DNA of 64,000 nt from Immundisolibacterales bacterium (GTDB lineage Bacteria > Pseudomonadota > Gammaproteobacteria > HK1). Below are positions 54,617 through 63,220 of this stretch, piece after piece (within the stretch, counting starts at the first letter, position 1; each line of letters starts with the position of its first letter). The position numbers and the translations under genes were made by a program. The stretch lies in assembly GCA_026712715.1 (NCBI GenBank), contig JAPOPW010000007.1:62001-126000 (forward strand), read 5' to 3'. The notes under the pieces are model-generated. The model was not told the origin of the DNA. It was given only the letters and a program-made list of their open reading frames with translations, and searched no databases.

Positions 54617-55792
54617 ATGGAAGAGCTGGCCGCGCTCGCGGGAAACTGGGGCTACCCCACCTCGATCCGCTTCGGGGCGGGGCGCATGCGGGAGCTGCCG
54701 GACGCCTGCCGCGAGCTCGGGATCAGGCGCCCGCTGCTCGTCACGGACCCGGGGCTCGCCGCCTTGCCGATGGTGGCGGACGCGGTCGCCACCTGCGAGG
54801 AAGCGGGGCTTGGCTGCGCGGTCTTCGCGGACGTCCGCGGCAATCCGGTGGAGGCGAACGTCCTCGACGGAGTGGCGGCGCTCGAGGCCGGAGACCACGA
54901 CGGGGTCATCGCCTTCGGCGGCGGCAGCGCCCTCGACGCCGGGAAGGCGGTCGCCCTCATGACGGGCCAGTCCCGCCCCATCTGGGACTTCGAGGACCGC
55001 GAGGACTGGTGGACCCGGGTGGACGAAGCCGGCATGGTGCCGGTGGTCGCCGTTCCCACCACCTCCGGCACCGGCTCGGAGACCGGGCGCGCGTCCGCCA
55101 TCACCGACACCCGCGGCGAACCCGTCAAGCGGATCATCTTCCACCCCGCGATGATGCCCGGCCGGGTCATCCTCGACCCCGCGCTCACCGTGGGGCTTCC
55201 CGCCCCGCTCACCGCGGCGGTCGGCATGGACGCCCTCTCCCACTGCCTCGAAGCATTCTCGAGCCCCGTCTTCCATCCGCTCGCGCAAGGGATCGCGCTC
55301 GAAGGGATGCGCCTCGTCCACGCCGCGCTCCGCGCCGCCGTCGCGGACGGCGCCGACCTCGCGGCGCGCGCCCGCATGCAGGTCGCGGCCTCCATGGGCT
55401 CGACCGCGTTCCAGAAGGGACTCGGCGCGATGCACTCCCTGAGCCACCCCTGCGGCGCGGTGCTCGACACCCACCACGGCCTCACGAACGCGGTGGTGAT
55501 GCCCTACGTGCTCGACTTCAACCGCCCGGCCATCGAGGACCGGATGGCCGCCCTCGCCCGCTACCTCGACCTGCCGGCCCCGTCGTTCGCCGCCGTTCTC
55601 GACTGGGTCCTCGGCCTGCGCGAGGGGATCGGCATTCCCCACACCCTGGCGGAAATCGGCGTCGCCGAAGCCCACGCCGGGCGCCTCGCCCCGATGGCCG
55701 CCGCCGACCCGTCCTCACCGACCAACCCGGTCCCCCTCGACGCGGACAACCTCGAGGCGCTCTTCCTTCGCGCCATCAACGGCGTGCTGTAG
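54617..55792 (+). CDS. Iron-type alcohol dehydrogenase
   Basis: A 391-residue group III (iron-dependent) alcohol dehydrogenase. The NAD-binding region is DGVIAFGGGSALDAGKAVAL (about 97-116), then VPVVAVPTTSGTGSETGRAS and the metal ligands in TAAVGMDALSHCLEA, GAMHSLSHPCG and DTHHGLTNAVVMP. It oxidises or reduces small alcohols and aldehydes. Start ATG 54617 follows CAAGGAGC. It is divergent in position from the iorAB unit on the other strand, 235 bp beyond its stop. Confidence 0.92.
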   Translation: MEELAALAGNWGYPTSIRFGAGRMRELPDACRELGIRRPLLVTDPGLAALPMVADAVATCEEAGLGCAVFADVRGNPVEANVLDGVAALEAGDHDGVIAFGGGSALDAGKAVALMTGQSRPIWDFEDREDWWTRVDEAGMVPVVAVPTTSGTGSETGRASAITDTRGEPVKRIIFHPAMMPGRVILDPALTVGLPAPLTAAVGMDALSHCLEAFSSPVFHPLAQGIALEGMRLVHAALRAAVADGADLAARARMQVAASMGSTAFQKGLGAMHSLSHPCGAVLDTHHGLTNAVVMPYVLDFNRPAIEDRMAALARYLDLPAPSFAAVLDWVLGLREGIGIPHTLAEIGVAEAHAGRLAPMAAADPSSPTNPVPLDADNLEALFLRAINGVL

Positions 55793-56027
55793 GCGGCCAT
55801 CCTGGCTCCGGATGCCGCCGACCGCCCGGCGAGGACGGCGGGGCAATCGTCGGGACCACGCCGAACCTCCTCAATTCCTGCACGCGCGGCACCGACGCGG
55901 CCGTGACGCCGCGTACAGAGAAGGTGATGGAGATCCTGCGGGCCTGCGACGCGTTCATGGCCAAGCTCGGTCGGACCCGCCGCCACCCCTGACCGCCGGC
56001 GGCTACGGGCTCGACCCGGCACCGCCG

Positions 56028-57932
56028 TCAGTGCGATTCGGCGCGGGAAGGGGCGCCCGCGAGCGCGGCGATCGCATCGTCGAGCTTCGTGCCCTCCGGA
56101 TCGGCGAGGGCCGCCTCCCGCAGTGCACGAAGGCTCGCGGCGGGCTCGGGCGCGGACCTGCAGGCGGCGATGGCGGCCATCGTGCGCTCGAAGTTCCGCA
56201 CCCCGCGTTCGTGGGTGTCGCCGTACCCCTTGACGAGGTTCGCGCACTTCGCCGTCTCGAGCGCGAGCGCGGGGCTCGTGGCGTACGCATCGGCGACGTG
56301 CCCGAGCCACGCCTCGATTCGCTCCTGCTCCTCGCGATAGCGGTGCATGCCGCGCCGCAGGCCCTTGAGGCGCGCAAGGGTCCAGAGGAGGAGGAATCCG
56401 CTCACCGAGCTCGTCCGCACATGGAGCCCGACGTTCAGCCGGCGGCGCCAGCCGCCCCGGTCGGCGGCGCGAAGGATGGGTCGCGCGAGCCAGCCCGGGA
56501 GGACCGAGCACCACTCGTCCACCCCCGGCTTCAGGAACTCGGTGATGGCGACCGGCTGTCCGGGCTTCGCCCGCACCTCGGCCCGCACCCGCTCGATCCT
56601 CGAGCGCCGGGTCTTCAGGTCCGCGACCCGGATGAGGTCCTCGAAACACATCCACAGGGCAAGCTCGCGGGCGGCTTCCCGTGCGACGGCGTGGTGCGCT
56701 GCGGGCTCTTCTCCCGTCGCGTGATTCGCGCGGCCGTTTCCGCCCGCCGCCGGTCGGGGCGACGCGGGAGCCGCCGCCTCCGTTCCGCGCGAACCCGGCC
56801 CGGCGTGCCGCTTCGATGCGGTCCGCTCGAGCAGGCCTTCGATACGGTCGAGGTAGAGCGCCCCGTAGCGCGCGTCCTGGTAGTCGACTGCGCGCTCGAG
56901 GCCCCGGCCGGCGAATTCGCGAACCGGCTCGGGGAGCGCGTCCACGCGGGCGGCGAGCGCGGAAGGCCGGTGGCCGGCCGCGGCGGACGTCGCAGCCGGT
57001 TGGCCACGCTCGCGATCGACCGCCGGGCGAGAGTCCGGGGGGGGGGACGCCTCGTCGTCGAAGAGCCGGCAGCCGGCATCGAATCCGCGCTGGTTCGCCT
57101 CGACCGCGATCCCGGCCCGATCGATGGCGCCCCGCAGCCGCTCGCGCGCGATGGGAAGCGCCCCGCTTCCCGCGATGGCGCCGAGCAGCACCGAGCTCAG
57201 CACCGTGCCCGCCCGCTCCGCGACCTTTCCGAGATCGGTGAGTACGTGGCGGCGCGAGAGCTCGCTCACCGCGCGGCGCACGCGCTCGTCGTTGAAGCGG
57301 CCGTCGCCCATCGCGCTCTTCTCCGCGATGGCGAACATCCGGTGGGTGGACGCGATGACGGTCGTGCGCTCCGGAGTGATCATCCCGTTCTGCGCGGCCC
57401 GGCCGGCTTCGAGGAGCTCGGACGCGACGAGGAGGTCCACGTTTCCGGGAGTGGGAAGCAGCGCCATCACCTGCCCCCGGGCACCGGGGGGCGCGTCCGG
57501 GTTCGGACCCGGACCCGACCGGAGCGCCCCGTTCCCGGAGTCCGTGCCCGGGGGACCGCGGTCGCTCCCTTCGCGCGAGCCGCCTTCGTCGAAACGCGGA
57601 CCGATCTCGAGATAGTACGTAGTGGCGCCGGTGCGCTGCGCGACCCCGGGCACCGACGTCGCCTGCACCCGGCGGCCGTCCATCGACGCCGCATCGACGA
57701 GCCAGTTCGAGAGCACCCCGCCGCCCTCGCCACCGAGCGCCGCGATGAGCACCGTCCAGGTCCGATCGGGCGGCTCCGCCGCCGTACCGGTGTCGGCGGG
57801 GCCGGGACCCTCTCCGGGTTCGACACCCGTTTCGCTCACCGCTCCGAGCGCCGAATCCACCAACCGCGACTCCGCCCCTACCGGCCGCCTCCCGTCGGGA
57901 TCGGCGTCCGGAGGAGGATTCGACCCGGCCAT
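56028..57932 (-). CDS. iorB: Indolepyruvate oxidoreductase beta subunit, long form
   Basis: A 634-residue IorB-type subunit. The N-terminal 280 residues hold the pyruvate-ferredoxin-oxidoreductase gamma-like domain: ALGGEGGGVLSNWLVDAA, SVPGVAQRTGATTYYLEIG and LVASELLEAGRAAQNGMI. A Gly/Pro-rich insertion (about residues 112-145) separates two strands of that domain. The rest is the helical DUF6537-type region (VDYQDARYGALYLDRIEGL and KPGQPVAITEFLKPGVDEW). The gene follows iorA by 13 bases on the same strand and completes the complex that decarboxylates aromatic 2-oxo acids with ferredoxin as acceptor. Confidence 0.9.
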   Translation of the reverse strand: MAGSNPPPDADPDGRRPVGAESRLVDSALGAVSETGVEPGEGPGPADTGTAAEPPDRTWTVLIAALGGEGGGVLSNWLVDAASMDGRRVQATSVPGVAQRTGATTYYLEIGPRFDEGGSREGSDRGPPGTDSGNGALRSGPGPNPDAPPGARGQVMALLPTPGNVDLLVASELLEAGRAAQNGMITPERTTVIASTHRMFAIAEKSAMGDGRFNDERVRRAVSELSRRHVLTDLGKVAERAGTVLSSVLLGAIAGSGALPIARERLRGAIDRAGIAVEANQRGFDAGCRLFDDEASPPPDSRPAVDRERGQPAATSAAAGHRPSALAARVDALPEPVREFAGRGLERAVDYQDARYGALYLDRIEGLLERTASKRHAGPGSRGTEAAAPASPRPAAGGNGRANHATGEEPAAHHAVAREAARELALWMCFEDLIRVADLKTRRSRIERVRAEVRAKPGQPVAITEFLKPGVDEWCSVLPGWLARPILRAADRGGWRRRLNVGLHVRTSSVSGFLLLWTLARLKGLRRGMHRYREEQERIEAWLGHVADAYATSPALALETAKCANLVKGYGDTHERGVRNFERTMAAIAACRSAPEPAASLRALREAALADPEGTKLDDAIAALAGAPSRAESH

Positions 57933-57945
57933 GACGGCGCGCGCG

Positions 57946-60129
57946 TCAGGCGCGGGCGAGCGCGCCGATCACCCGGCTCCGCACGCCGTGGAGGAGCCGG
58001 TCCCAGGCGGAGGGATTGTTCACGACCTCGGCCCGGAAGAACGAGGGGCAGAGCACCGCCGCATGCGCGACCTCGCCGCAGAGCCCGCATCCCACGCAGT
58101 CGTTGTTGACGTGCGCGACCGGATCGGAGCGCAGCGGGTCGGAGCTCTCCTTCACGGTGAGACTCGGACACCCGGAGAGGCGGATGCAGGAGTGATCGCC
58201 GGTGCAAACGTCCTCGTCCACCCCGAAGCGGGTGCGCACGATCCGGCGGCCCTCCTTGAGTCGTTTGGCGAACCACGGCCGATAGCGGCGCTGGCGCATG
58301 AGCTGGCATTCGCCGTCCGCGACGATGACCTTGAGCCCCTTGACGTCTCCGGTGAGCGCGGCGCGCAGCGTCTTCACCATCGTCGCGACCGAGTAGGTGC
58401 GGACCCGGCGGATCCACTTCACCCCCACCCCGCGAAGGGCCGACTCGATGGTCCGGCTCGCTCCCGGACCGGACTCCTCGAAGTGGACCTCGACCCGCCC
58501 CCTGCCCCCGCTTCCGTTCGCCCCGGCGCCGATCTGCGTGGAGGGGATGGCCTGGCCGCCGGTGGCCGAGGTGTAGCCGTTGTTCATGACGATGAGGACA
58601 TCGTCGGAGCGGTTGAACACCGAGCTCGCGACCCCGGTCGTGAGTCCGTTGTGCCAGAACCCACCGTCGCCCATGATGCTGACGGTGCGCTTTCCCATGT
58701 GGGGGGTGATCGCGGCCGAGCTCGCGAGCCCCAGGCCGTAACCGAGCACCGTGTTGCCGATGTGGAAGGGCGGCAAGGTGGCAAAGGTGTGGCAGCCGAT
58801 GTCGGCGCTCACGTGCATCTCGCCGACTTCGCGCTGCACGATCTTGAGGGCGCTGAACACCGGGCGCTCCGGGCAGCCGGTGCAGAACCCGGGCGGGCGC
58901 CCGGGCACCGGGGCGGCCAGGATCTCGGCCGCGCGCCGCTTGGCGTCGTCCACCGCGCCGACGACCCCGCGGTCCGGGGCCGCGTTGTGACCCAGGGTGT
59001 CGCGAAGGAAGGTGTCGACGCCGCGGAGCACGACCTCGCCGGTGTACTCGCCGGCCATCGGAAACGGCCCCTTGCCGAGCAGGTTCGTGTTCACGTCGGC
59101 GCGGCGGAGCAGGCTCCCGATCGCCTCCTCGAGGTAGTTGGGCTGGCCCTCCTCCACCACCAGGACCGAACGCTTGCCCGCGCAGAAGCCGGAAATCTCC
59201 TCCGGTACCAGGGGATAGGTGGCGTTGAGCACGAACATCGGAATTCGTGACCGGCCCGAGGAGTCGGCGAATCCGAGGAGCGCGAGGGCGCGAAGCACCG
59301 CGTTGTACATCCCGCCCTGGGTGACGATGCCGATGTCTTCGATCGCGTCCGGACCGGATGCGGGAAAGTGCTCGTTGAGGCCGCTCTCGCGGATGAACTC
59401 GACGGCGGCCGGCCACCGCTCCTTCACCTTCTTCTGCTCCTGAAGGTAGGTGGCGGGCGGGAGACAGATCCGCTCATAGTCGAATCGGGGGCCGTCGAGG
59501 GGGCGGCGGCTCGAGAAGTCCGGCGGGCGGTTCGTCTTGGTGGCGAAGCTCCCGTGCACGTGGCAGGCGCGGATGCGAAGCTCGAGCATCACCGGTGTGC
59601 CGCTCGCTTCGGAGAGCTCGAAGCCCTTCTCGACGGCCCGCACCATGGAGGGCAGGCTGGGACGTGGATCGAGCAGCCACACCTGCGACTTCATGGCGAA
59701 GGCGTGGCTTCGCTCCTGGATGATGCTCGCGCCGTCGCCGTAGTCCTCGCCCACCACGATGAGCGCGCCGCCGGTGACCCCGGCGGACGCGAGGTTCGAG
59801 AGCGCGTCCGAGGCGACGTTGGTGCCGACGGTGGACTTCCACACCGCGCAGCCGCGCACCGGGTAGTTGATGGATGCGGAGAGCATGGCGCAGGCCGCCG
59901 CCTCGTTCGCGCACGTCTCGACGTGCACCCCGAGCGAATCGAGGATCTCCCGGGCGTCGTTGAAGACGTCCATCATGTGGGAGACCGGAGCGCCCTGGTA
60001 ACCGCCCACATAGGAGACCCCGGACTGGAGCAGCGCCTTGGCGACGGCGAGGATGCCCTCGCCGTGAAAGACGTCGCCGTCCCCGAGCGCGAGGGTCCGG
60101 ACCTCCTTCGCAAAGCTTCGTTCCGCCAT
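57946..60129 (-). CDS. iorA: Indolepyruvate ferredoxin oxidoreductase alpha subunit
   Basis: A 727-residue IorA. It binds thiamine diphosphate through MGDGGFWHNGLTTGVASSVF and NGYTSATGGQ, with the upstream half containing GYQGAPVSHMMDVFND. Two iron-sulfur motifs close the protein: CTGDHSCIRLSGCPSL and CVGCGLCGEVAHAAVLCPSF. With IorB it oxidatively decarboxylates indolepyruvate or phenylpyruvate to aryl-acyl-CoA. ATG 60129 (MAERSFAKEV) is chosen; the frame upstream runs into the region ahead of cas4-cas1. A TATAAT box sits 49 bases upstream on the minus strand. Confidence 0.94.
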   Translation of the reverse strand: MAERSFAKEVRTLALGDGDVFHGEGILAVAKALLQSGVSYVGGYQGAPVSHMMDVFNDAREILDSLGVHVETCANEAAACAMLSASINYPVRGCAVWKSTVGTNVASDALSNLASAGVTGGALIVVGEDYGDGASIIQERSHAFAMKSQVWLLDPRPSLPSMVRAVEKGFELSEASGTPVMLELRIRACHVHGSFATKTNRPPDFSSRRPLDGPRFDYERICLPPATYLQEQKKVKERWPAAVEFIRESGLNEHFPASGPDAIEDIGIVTQGGMYNAVLRALALLGFADSSGRSRIPMFVLNATYPLVPEEISGFCAGKRSVLVVEEGQPNYLEEAIGSLLRRADVNTNLLGKGPFPMAGEYTGEVVLRGVDTFLRDTLGHNAAPDRGVVGAVDDAKRRAAEILAAPVPGRPPGFCTGCPERPVFSALKIVQREVGEMHVSADIGCHTFATLPPFHIGNTVLGYGLGLASSAAITPHMGKRTVSIMGDGGFWHNGLTTGVASSVFNRSDDVLIVMNNGYTSATGGQAIPSTQIGAGANGSGGRGRVEVHFEESGPGASRTIESALRGVGVKWIRRVRTYSVATMVKTLRAALTGDVKGLKVIVADGECQLMRQRRYRPWFAKRLKEGRRIVRTRFGVDEDVCTGDHSCIRLSGCPSLTVKESSDPLRSDPVAHVNNDCVGCGLCGEVAHAAVLCPSFFRAEVVNNPSAWDRLLHGVRSRVIGALARA

Positions 60130-60446
60130 CTGAATGCCGCCTCGCGATGCACGCGCCCGCCCGGCGCGCATCTCCGCATTATAGGTACATGTCGCTTCCC
60201 GCATCACGTGCGGGGATCCGGCCGATCGGCGCAAGAGTTGAATTTCTTGGGCGCATAGGAAAATTTGCGGCATGCGGGCGCGGACCCCGATCCGTTCGAA
60301 CGTCGCATACGGAATGCCTCCCACCAATCAAGGGCGGAACGGACCGACGTCACTCCCGAAGAATTTGGCGAATCGCCAAGGGCCTGCTGCCAAGGTCCGT
60401 ACATGCTCCGCCGAATCGACGAAGACCGGGACCGAAACAGCACCGC
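60130..60446. other. 317-bp divergent gap between iorA and cas4-cas1
   Basis: A TATAAT hexamer reads on the minus strand at 60178-60183, with no good -35 partner at 17 bp, and could serve iorA. No cas3, cas8 or other effector remnant was seen in any frame, and no repeat of the CRISPR type. Local GC falls a little (AGAGTTGAATTTCTTGG near 60233). Confidence 0.5.
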
Positions 60447-62159
60447 ATGAGCCGCCCCTCCCAGATCGCCCTTCCGCTCCTCGCCCCGACGCGCGGCGCG
60501 GAGGAGGCGCTCGTGCCCGTGCGAATGGTGAACGAATGGGTCTACTGCCCTCGGCTCGCCTACCTCGAATGGGTGGAGGGAGAGTGGGCGGAGACCGGTG
60601 ACACGGCGCAGGGCCGAAGAGTCCACCGCCGGGTCGACAAGGAGCAGGGCACGCTCCCGCCGCCCGAGGACGGCGACCGGGATCTCACGAAGGCGAGCTC
60701 GGTGACCCTTTCTTCCGAAACGCTCGGGATCATCGCGAAGATGGACGTGGTGGAGGCGCAGGACGACCGGGTCGTTCCCGTGGACTTCAAGAAGGGCAAG
60801 CGGCCACACGTGGCGGCCGGAGCGTACGAACCGGAACGGGTTCAGCTATGCGCTCAGGGGCTGATCCTCGAGGACAACGGATACAGCGTGACGGAGGGTG
60901 CGCTCTGGTTCGCGGGCTCGCGCGAACGAGTCCGTGTCGCCTTCGACGCCGATCTTCGAGAGCGAACCCGGGCGGCCATCTCCGAGCTACGGCTCGCCTC
61001 CACGGCCGGTCGCCGGCCGCCGCCCCTCGAGGACAGCCCAAAGTGCACGCGGTGCTCGCTCGCCGGCATCTGCCTTCCGGACGAGACCAACTTCTTCGAC
61101 AAGGGCCAGCCACCCCGCCCGCTCAATCCCGCGGACGACCCGGCGCTTCCGTTGTACGTGCAGACACCGGGCGCGCGGCTTCGAAAGCAGGGTGAGCGAC
61201 TGGTGGTCGAGGCGGACGAACAACGAATCGAAGTGCCGCTCATCGACGTGTCGCAGGTCGCGTTGCTCGGACCGGTCGGGATCACCACCCCGACCCTGCA
61301 CGCCCTGATGCGGGCCGACGTCCCGGTGAGCTGGATGTCGTCGGGCGGATGGCTGCTGGGACACACGGTCGGGACCGGCAACCGGAACGTGGCGGTGCGT
61401 GAAGCACAGTTCCGGGTCGCGGCGGACGAACGAAGGCGCATGTCGTTCTCCCGGGAGCTGGTGGCGGCCAAGATCAGGAACACGCGGACCCTGCTGCGCC
61501 GCAACTGGCGCCCGGACCGGCCTTCCGACGACCGGGACCGCGTCCTGCTCAGCCTTCGCCGGATCGCCGACCACGCGCGGACCGCGCCGGACGAGCCGCG
61601 CCTGCTCGGCTATGAGGGGGAGGCGGCAGCAGAGTACTTCGGCCAGTTCGAGGCGATGCTCGCCCCGGCACCGGCAAAGGACCTTCCCGCGTTCGAATTC
61701 GCGCGGCGAACCCGGCGCCCGCCGACGGACCCGGTCAACGCCCTGCTCTCGTTCGGCTATTCGCTGCTGAGCCGAACCATGCTCACCGCACTCTCGGCGG
61801 TAGGGCTCGATCCATACATGGGCCTCTACCATCGACCCCGGCACGGGCGCCCGGCGCTCGCCCTCGATCTGATGGAGCCGTTCCGCCCGATTGTCTCGGA
61901 CTCGTGCGTGCTGCAGGTGATCAACAACGGCGAGGTCCGAATCGACGATTTCACCACCAACGGTCCGGCCTGGGCGCTGAAGCCGCCCGGCCGAAAGTCG
62001 CTGATCGCGGCGTACGAGCGCCGACTCGACCAGGAGACCACCCATCCGGCCTTCGGCTACCGCATTTCCATGCGGCGTTTGATCGACGTGCAGGCCAGGC
62101 TGCTTGCCCGATACCTGCAGGGTGAAATACGCGCCTACCCCCACTACCTGCCGAGATAG
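60447..62159 (+). CDS. cas4-cas1: Cas4-Cas1 fusion protein
   Basis: A 570-residue fusion of the two adaptation enzymes, as found in type I-G (formerly I-U) and some other systems. Cas4 part (1-220): C34 in WVYCPRLAYLEW and C200, C203, C209 in KCTRCSLAGIC bind an iron-sulfur cluster; the nuclease residues are in IIAKMDVVE (D100) and VPVDFKKGK (D113, K115). Cas1 part (about 232 onward): E390 in LLGYEGEAA, H462 in GLYHRPRHGR, D474 in LALDLMEPF. Cas4 trims and orients prespacers and Cas1 with Cas2 integrates them. cas2 follows after 3 bases. ATG 60447 is chosen; the upstream frame is open but not conserved. Confidence 0.95.
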   Translation: MSRPSQIALPLLAPTRGAEEALVPVRMVNEWVYCPRLAYLEWVEGEWAETGDTAQGRRVHRRVDKEQGTLPPPEDGDRDLTKASSVTLSSETLGIIAKMDVVEAQDDRVVPVDFKKGKRPHVAAGAYEPERVQLCAQGLILEDNGYSVTEGALWFAGSRERVRVAFDADLRERTRAAISELRLASTAGRRPPPLEDSPKCTRCSLAGICLPDETNFFDKGQPPRPLNPADDPALPLYVQTPGARLRKQGERLVVEADEQRIEVPLIDVSQVALLGPVGITTPTLHALMRADVPVSWMSSGGWLLGHTVGTGNRNVAVREAQFRVAADERRRMSFSRELVAAKIRNTRTLLRRNWRPDRPSDDRDRVLLSLRRIADHARTAPDEPRLLGYEGEAAAEYFGQFEAMLAPAPAKDLPAFEFARRTRRPPTDPVNALLSFGYSLLSRTMLTALSAVGLDPYMGLYHRPRHGRPALALDLMEPFRPIVSDSCVLQVINNGEVRIDDFTTNGPAWALKPPGRKSLIAAYERRLDQETTHPAFGYRISMRRLIDVQARLLARYLQGEIRAYPHYLPR

Positions 62160-62162
62160 GAC

Positions 62163-62456
62163 ATGGCCAGGGAACGACTCTACGTGGTTGCCTACGACAT
62201 CAGCGACCGCAAGCGATGGAAGAAGGTGTTCAAGACGATGAAGGGCTACGGGCACTGGCTCCAGCTCTCGGTCTTCCAGTGCAGACTGACCGCTCGGCGC
62301 CGGTTCGAGATGACCGAGCGCCTGGAAGAGGCGATCAAGCCCTCGGAAGACCATGTCGTGATCCTGGACCTGGGACCGGCGGGAGAGGTCGACCCGAGGG
62401 GGGAGAGCCTCGGCAAGAGCTACAACGCGCCGGAACGAAGAGCTATCATCGTCTAG
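62163..62456 (+). CDS. cas2: Cas2
   Basis: A 97-residue Cas2. It starts RLYVVAYDISDRKRWKKVFK (catalytic-type aspartate D12 in AYDIS), then YGHWLQLSVFQCRLTARRRF and the C-terminal VVILDLGPAGEVDPRGESLG. Cas2 bridges two Cas1 dimers in the integration complex. It lies 3 bases after cas4-cas1 and 219 bp before the first CRISPR repeat. No other cas gene follows within the window. Confidence 0.95.
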   Translation: MARERLYVVAYDISDRKRWKKVFKTMKGYGHWLQLSVFQCRLTARRRFEMTERLEEAIKPSEDHVVILDLGPAGEVDPRGESLGKSYNAPERRAIIV

Positions 62457-62675
62457 ACAAGGCCCGTTCAGGACTGCAGGCCATCATGCGAACGCTCCGA
62501 TACGCGCAAGACCCCGGGCAGCGCTCGCAACGCCATAACCTACTGAATAGATAACCGTTCTTTGACAATCCGGATGCGGCACAGGCCACCGCCGAACGCC
62601 AGAACGACACGATCGGCGCCAGCGCTCGCAAGCGACCGCGTTCCATGCCAGATTTCCGCCACTTCGACCGGCGCC
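62457..62675 (+). other. Probable CRISPR leader
   Basis: The gap between cas2 and the first repeat contains GTTCTTTGACAAT (62555-62568 region) and an AT-richer patch TAACCTACTGAATAGATAAC (62537-62556). About 100 bases separate this from the first repeat. The leader assignment rests on position next to cas2 and on the degenerate repeat being at the other end of the array. Confidence 0.5.
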
Positions 62676-62937
62676 CATTCCCCGGCGAATCCGCCGGGGC
62701 CTCATTGAAGCGCTGCGGGATCCCGTCCTCGAGGAGCGCCGAGGCGTAGGGGCATTCCCCGGCAAATCCGCCGGGGCCTCATTGAAGCTCGTTGTCGAGG
62801 AGCGCGACTTCCCCGGCGTCAATCTCCATTCCCCGGCGAATCCGCCGGGGCCTCATTGAAGCACCTCGAGCACCCTCCCGGCGAACCAGCACCGGTTCCG
62901 GCATTCCCCGACGAATTCGCCGGGGCCTCATTGAAAC
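62676..62937 (+). CRISPR. CRISPR array, 4 repeats and 3 spacers
   Basis: Repeats of 36 nt are at 62676-62711, 62753-62788, 62827-62862 and 62902-62937. They begin CATT, contain the palindrome CCCCGGCGAATCCGCCGGGG (8-bp stem, 4-nt loop) and end GGGCCTCATTGAAGC. Spacers are 41, 38 and 39 nt. Repeat 2 has A for G in the first arm; repeat 4 has several changes (GACGAATTCG, end GAAAC), marking the old end of the array. The ATTGAAGC end suits a type I-G-like repeat, in line with the Cas4-Cas1 fusion. Confidence 0.96.
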
Positions 62938-63220
62938 TTCCAAAGGAAATACAGATTGAGAATATTGACTACGCATGATATTGAATCCCCCGAACTCACA
63001 GGAATTCTTGCCTTTGGAAGCATGTAGCGGCTGCAAGGCGACAAGAGAGTGCGGCAAGGCGCAGTGGCGGTCGATCGAATCCGGGCATGGACTTCGGTCG
63101 GATTTACCGCATGGCAATGGAGTGTAATCAGACAACGGAATTTTTCAACTCTGATATTTATTGGTTCGGCACTTCATTGTATAATTTCCGTTACTCGTCA
63201 CCTATTTTAGGTTTTCTCCC
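62938..63220 (+). promoter_or_regulatory. AT-rich gap with the promoter region of the DUF222 gene
   Basis: Much lower GC than the rest of the window. CTTCCAAAGG (62937-62946) and CCTTTGGAAG (63011-63020) are perfect 10-bp inverted repeats starting on the last base of the array. A TATAAT box is at 63180-63185, 36 bases before the ATG at 63221, with TTTATT at about 17 bp upstream as a weak -35. No gene is seen in the rest of the gap. Confidence 0.45.

Noticed and set aside
55793..56027. Possible short coding remnant after the alcohol dehydrogenase (MEILRACDAFMAKLGRTRRH, then stop).
   Set aside because: It is too short, has no start context and matches no family I recognise.
60130..60446. A remnant of a cas effector gene ahead of cas4-cas1.
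   Set aside because: No helicase, HD or RAMP-like motif could be found in any frame.
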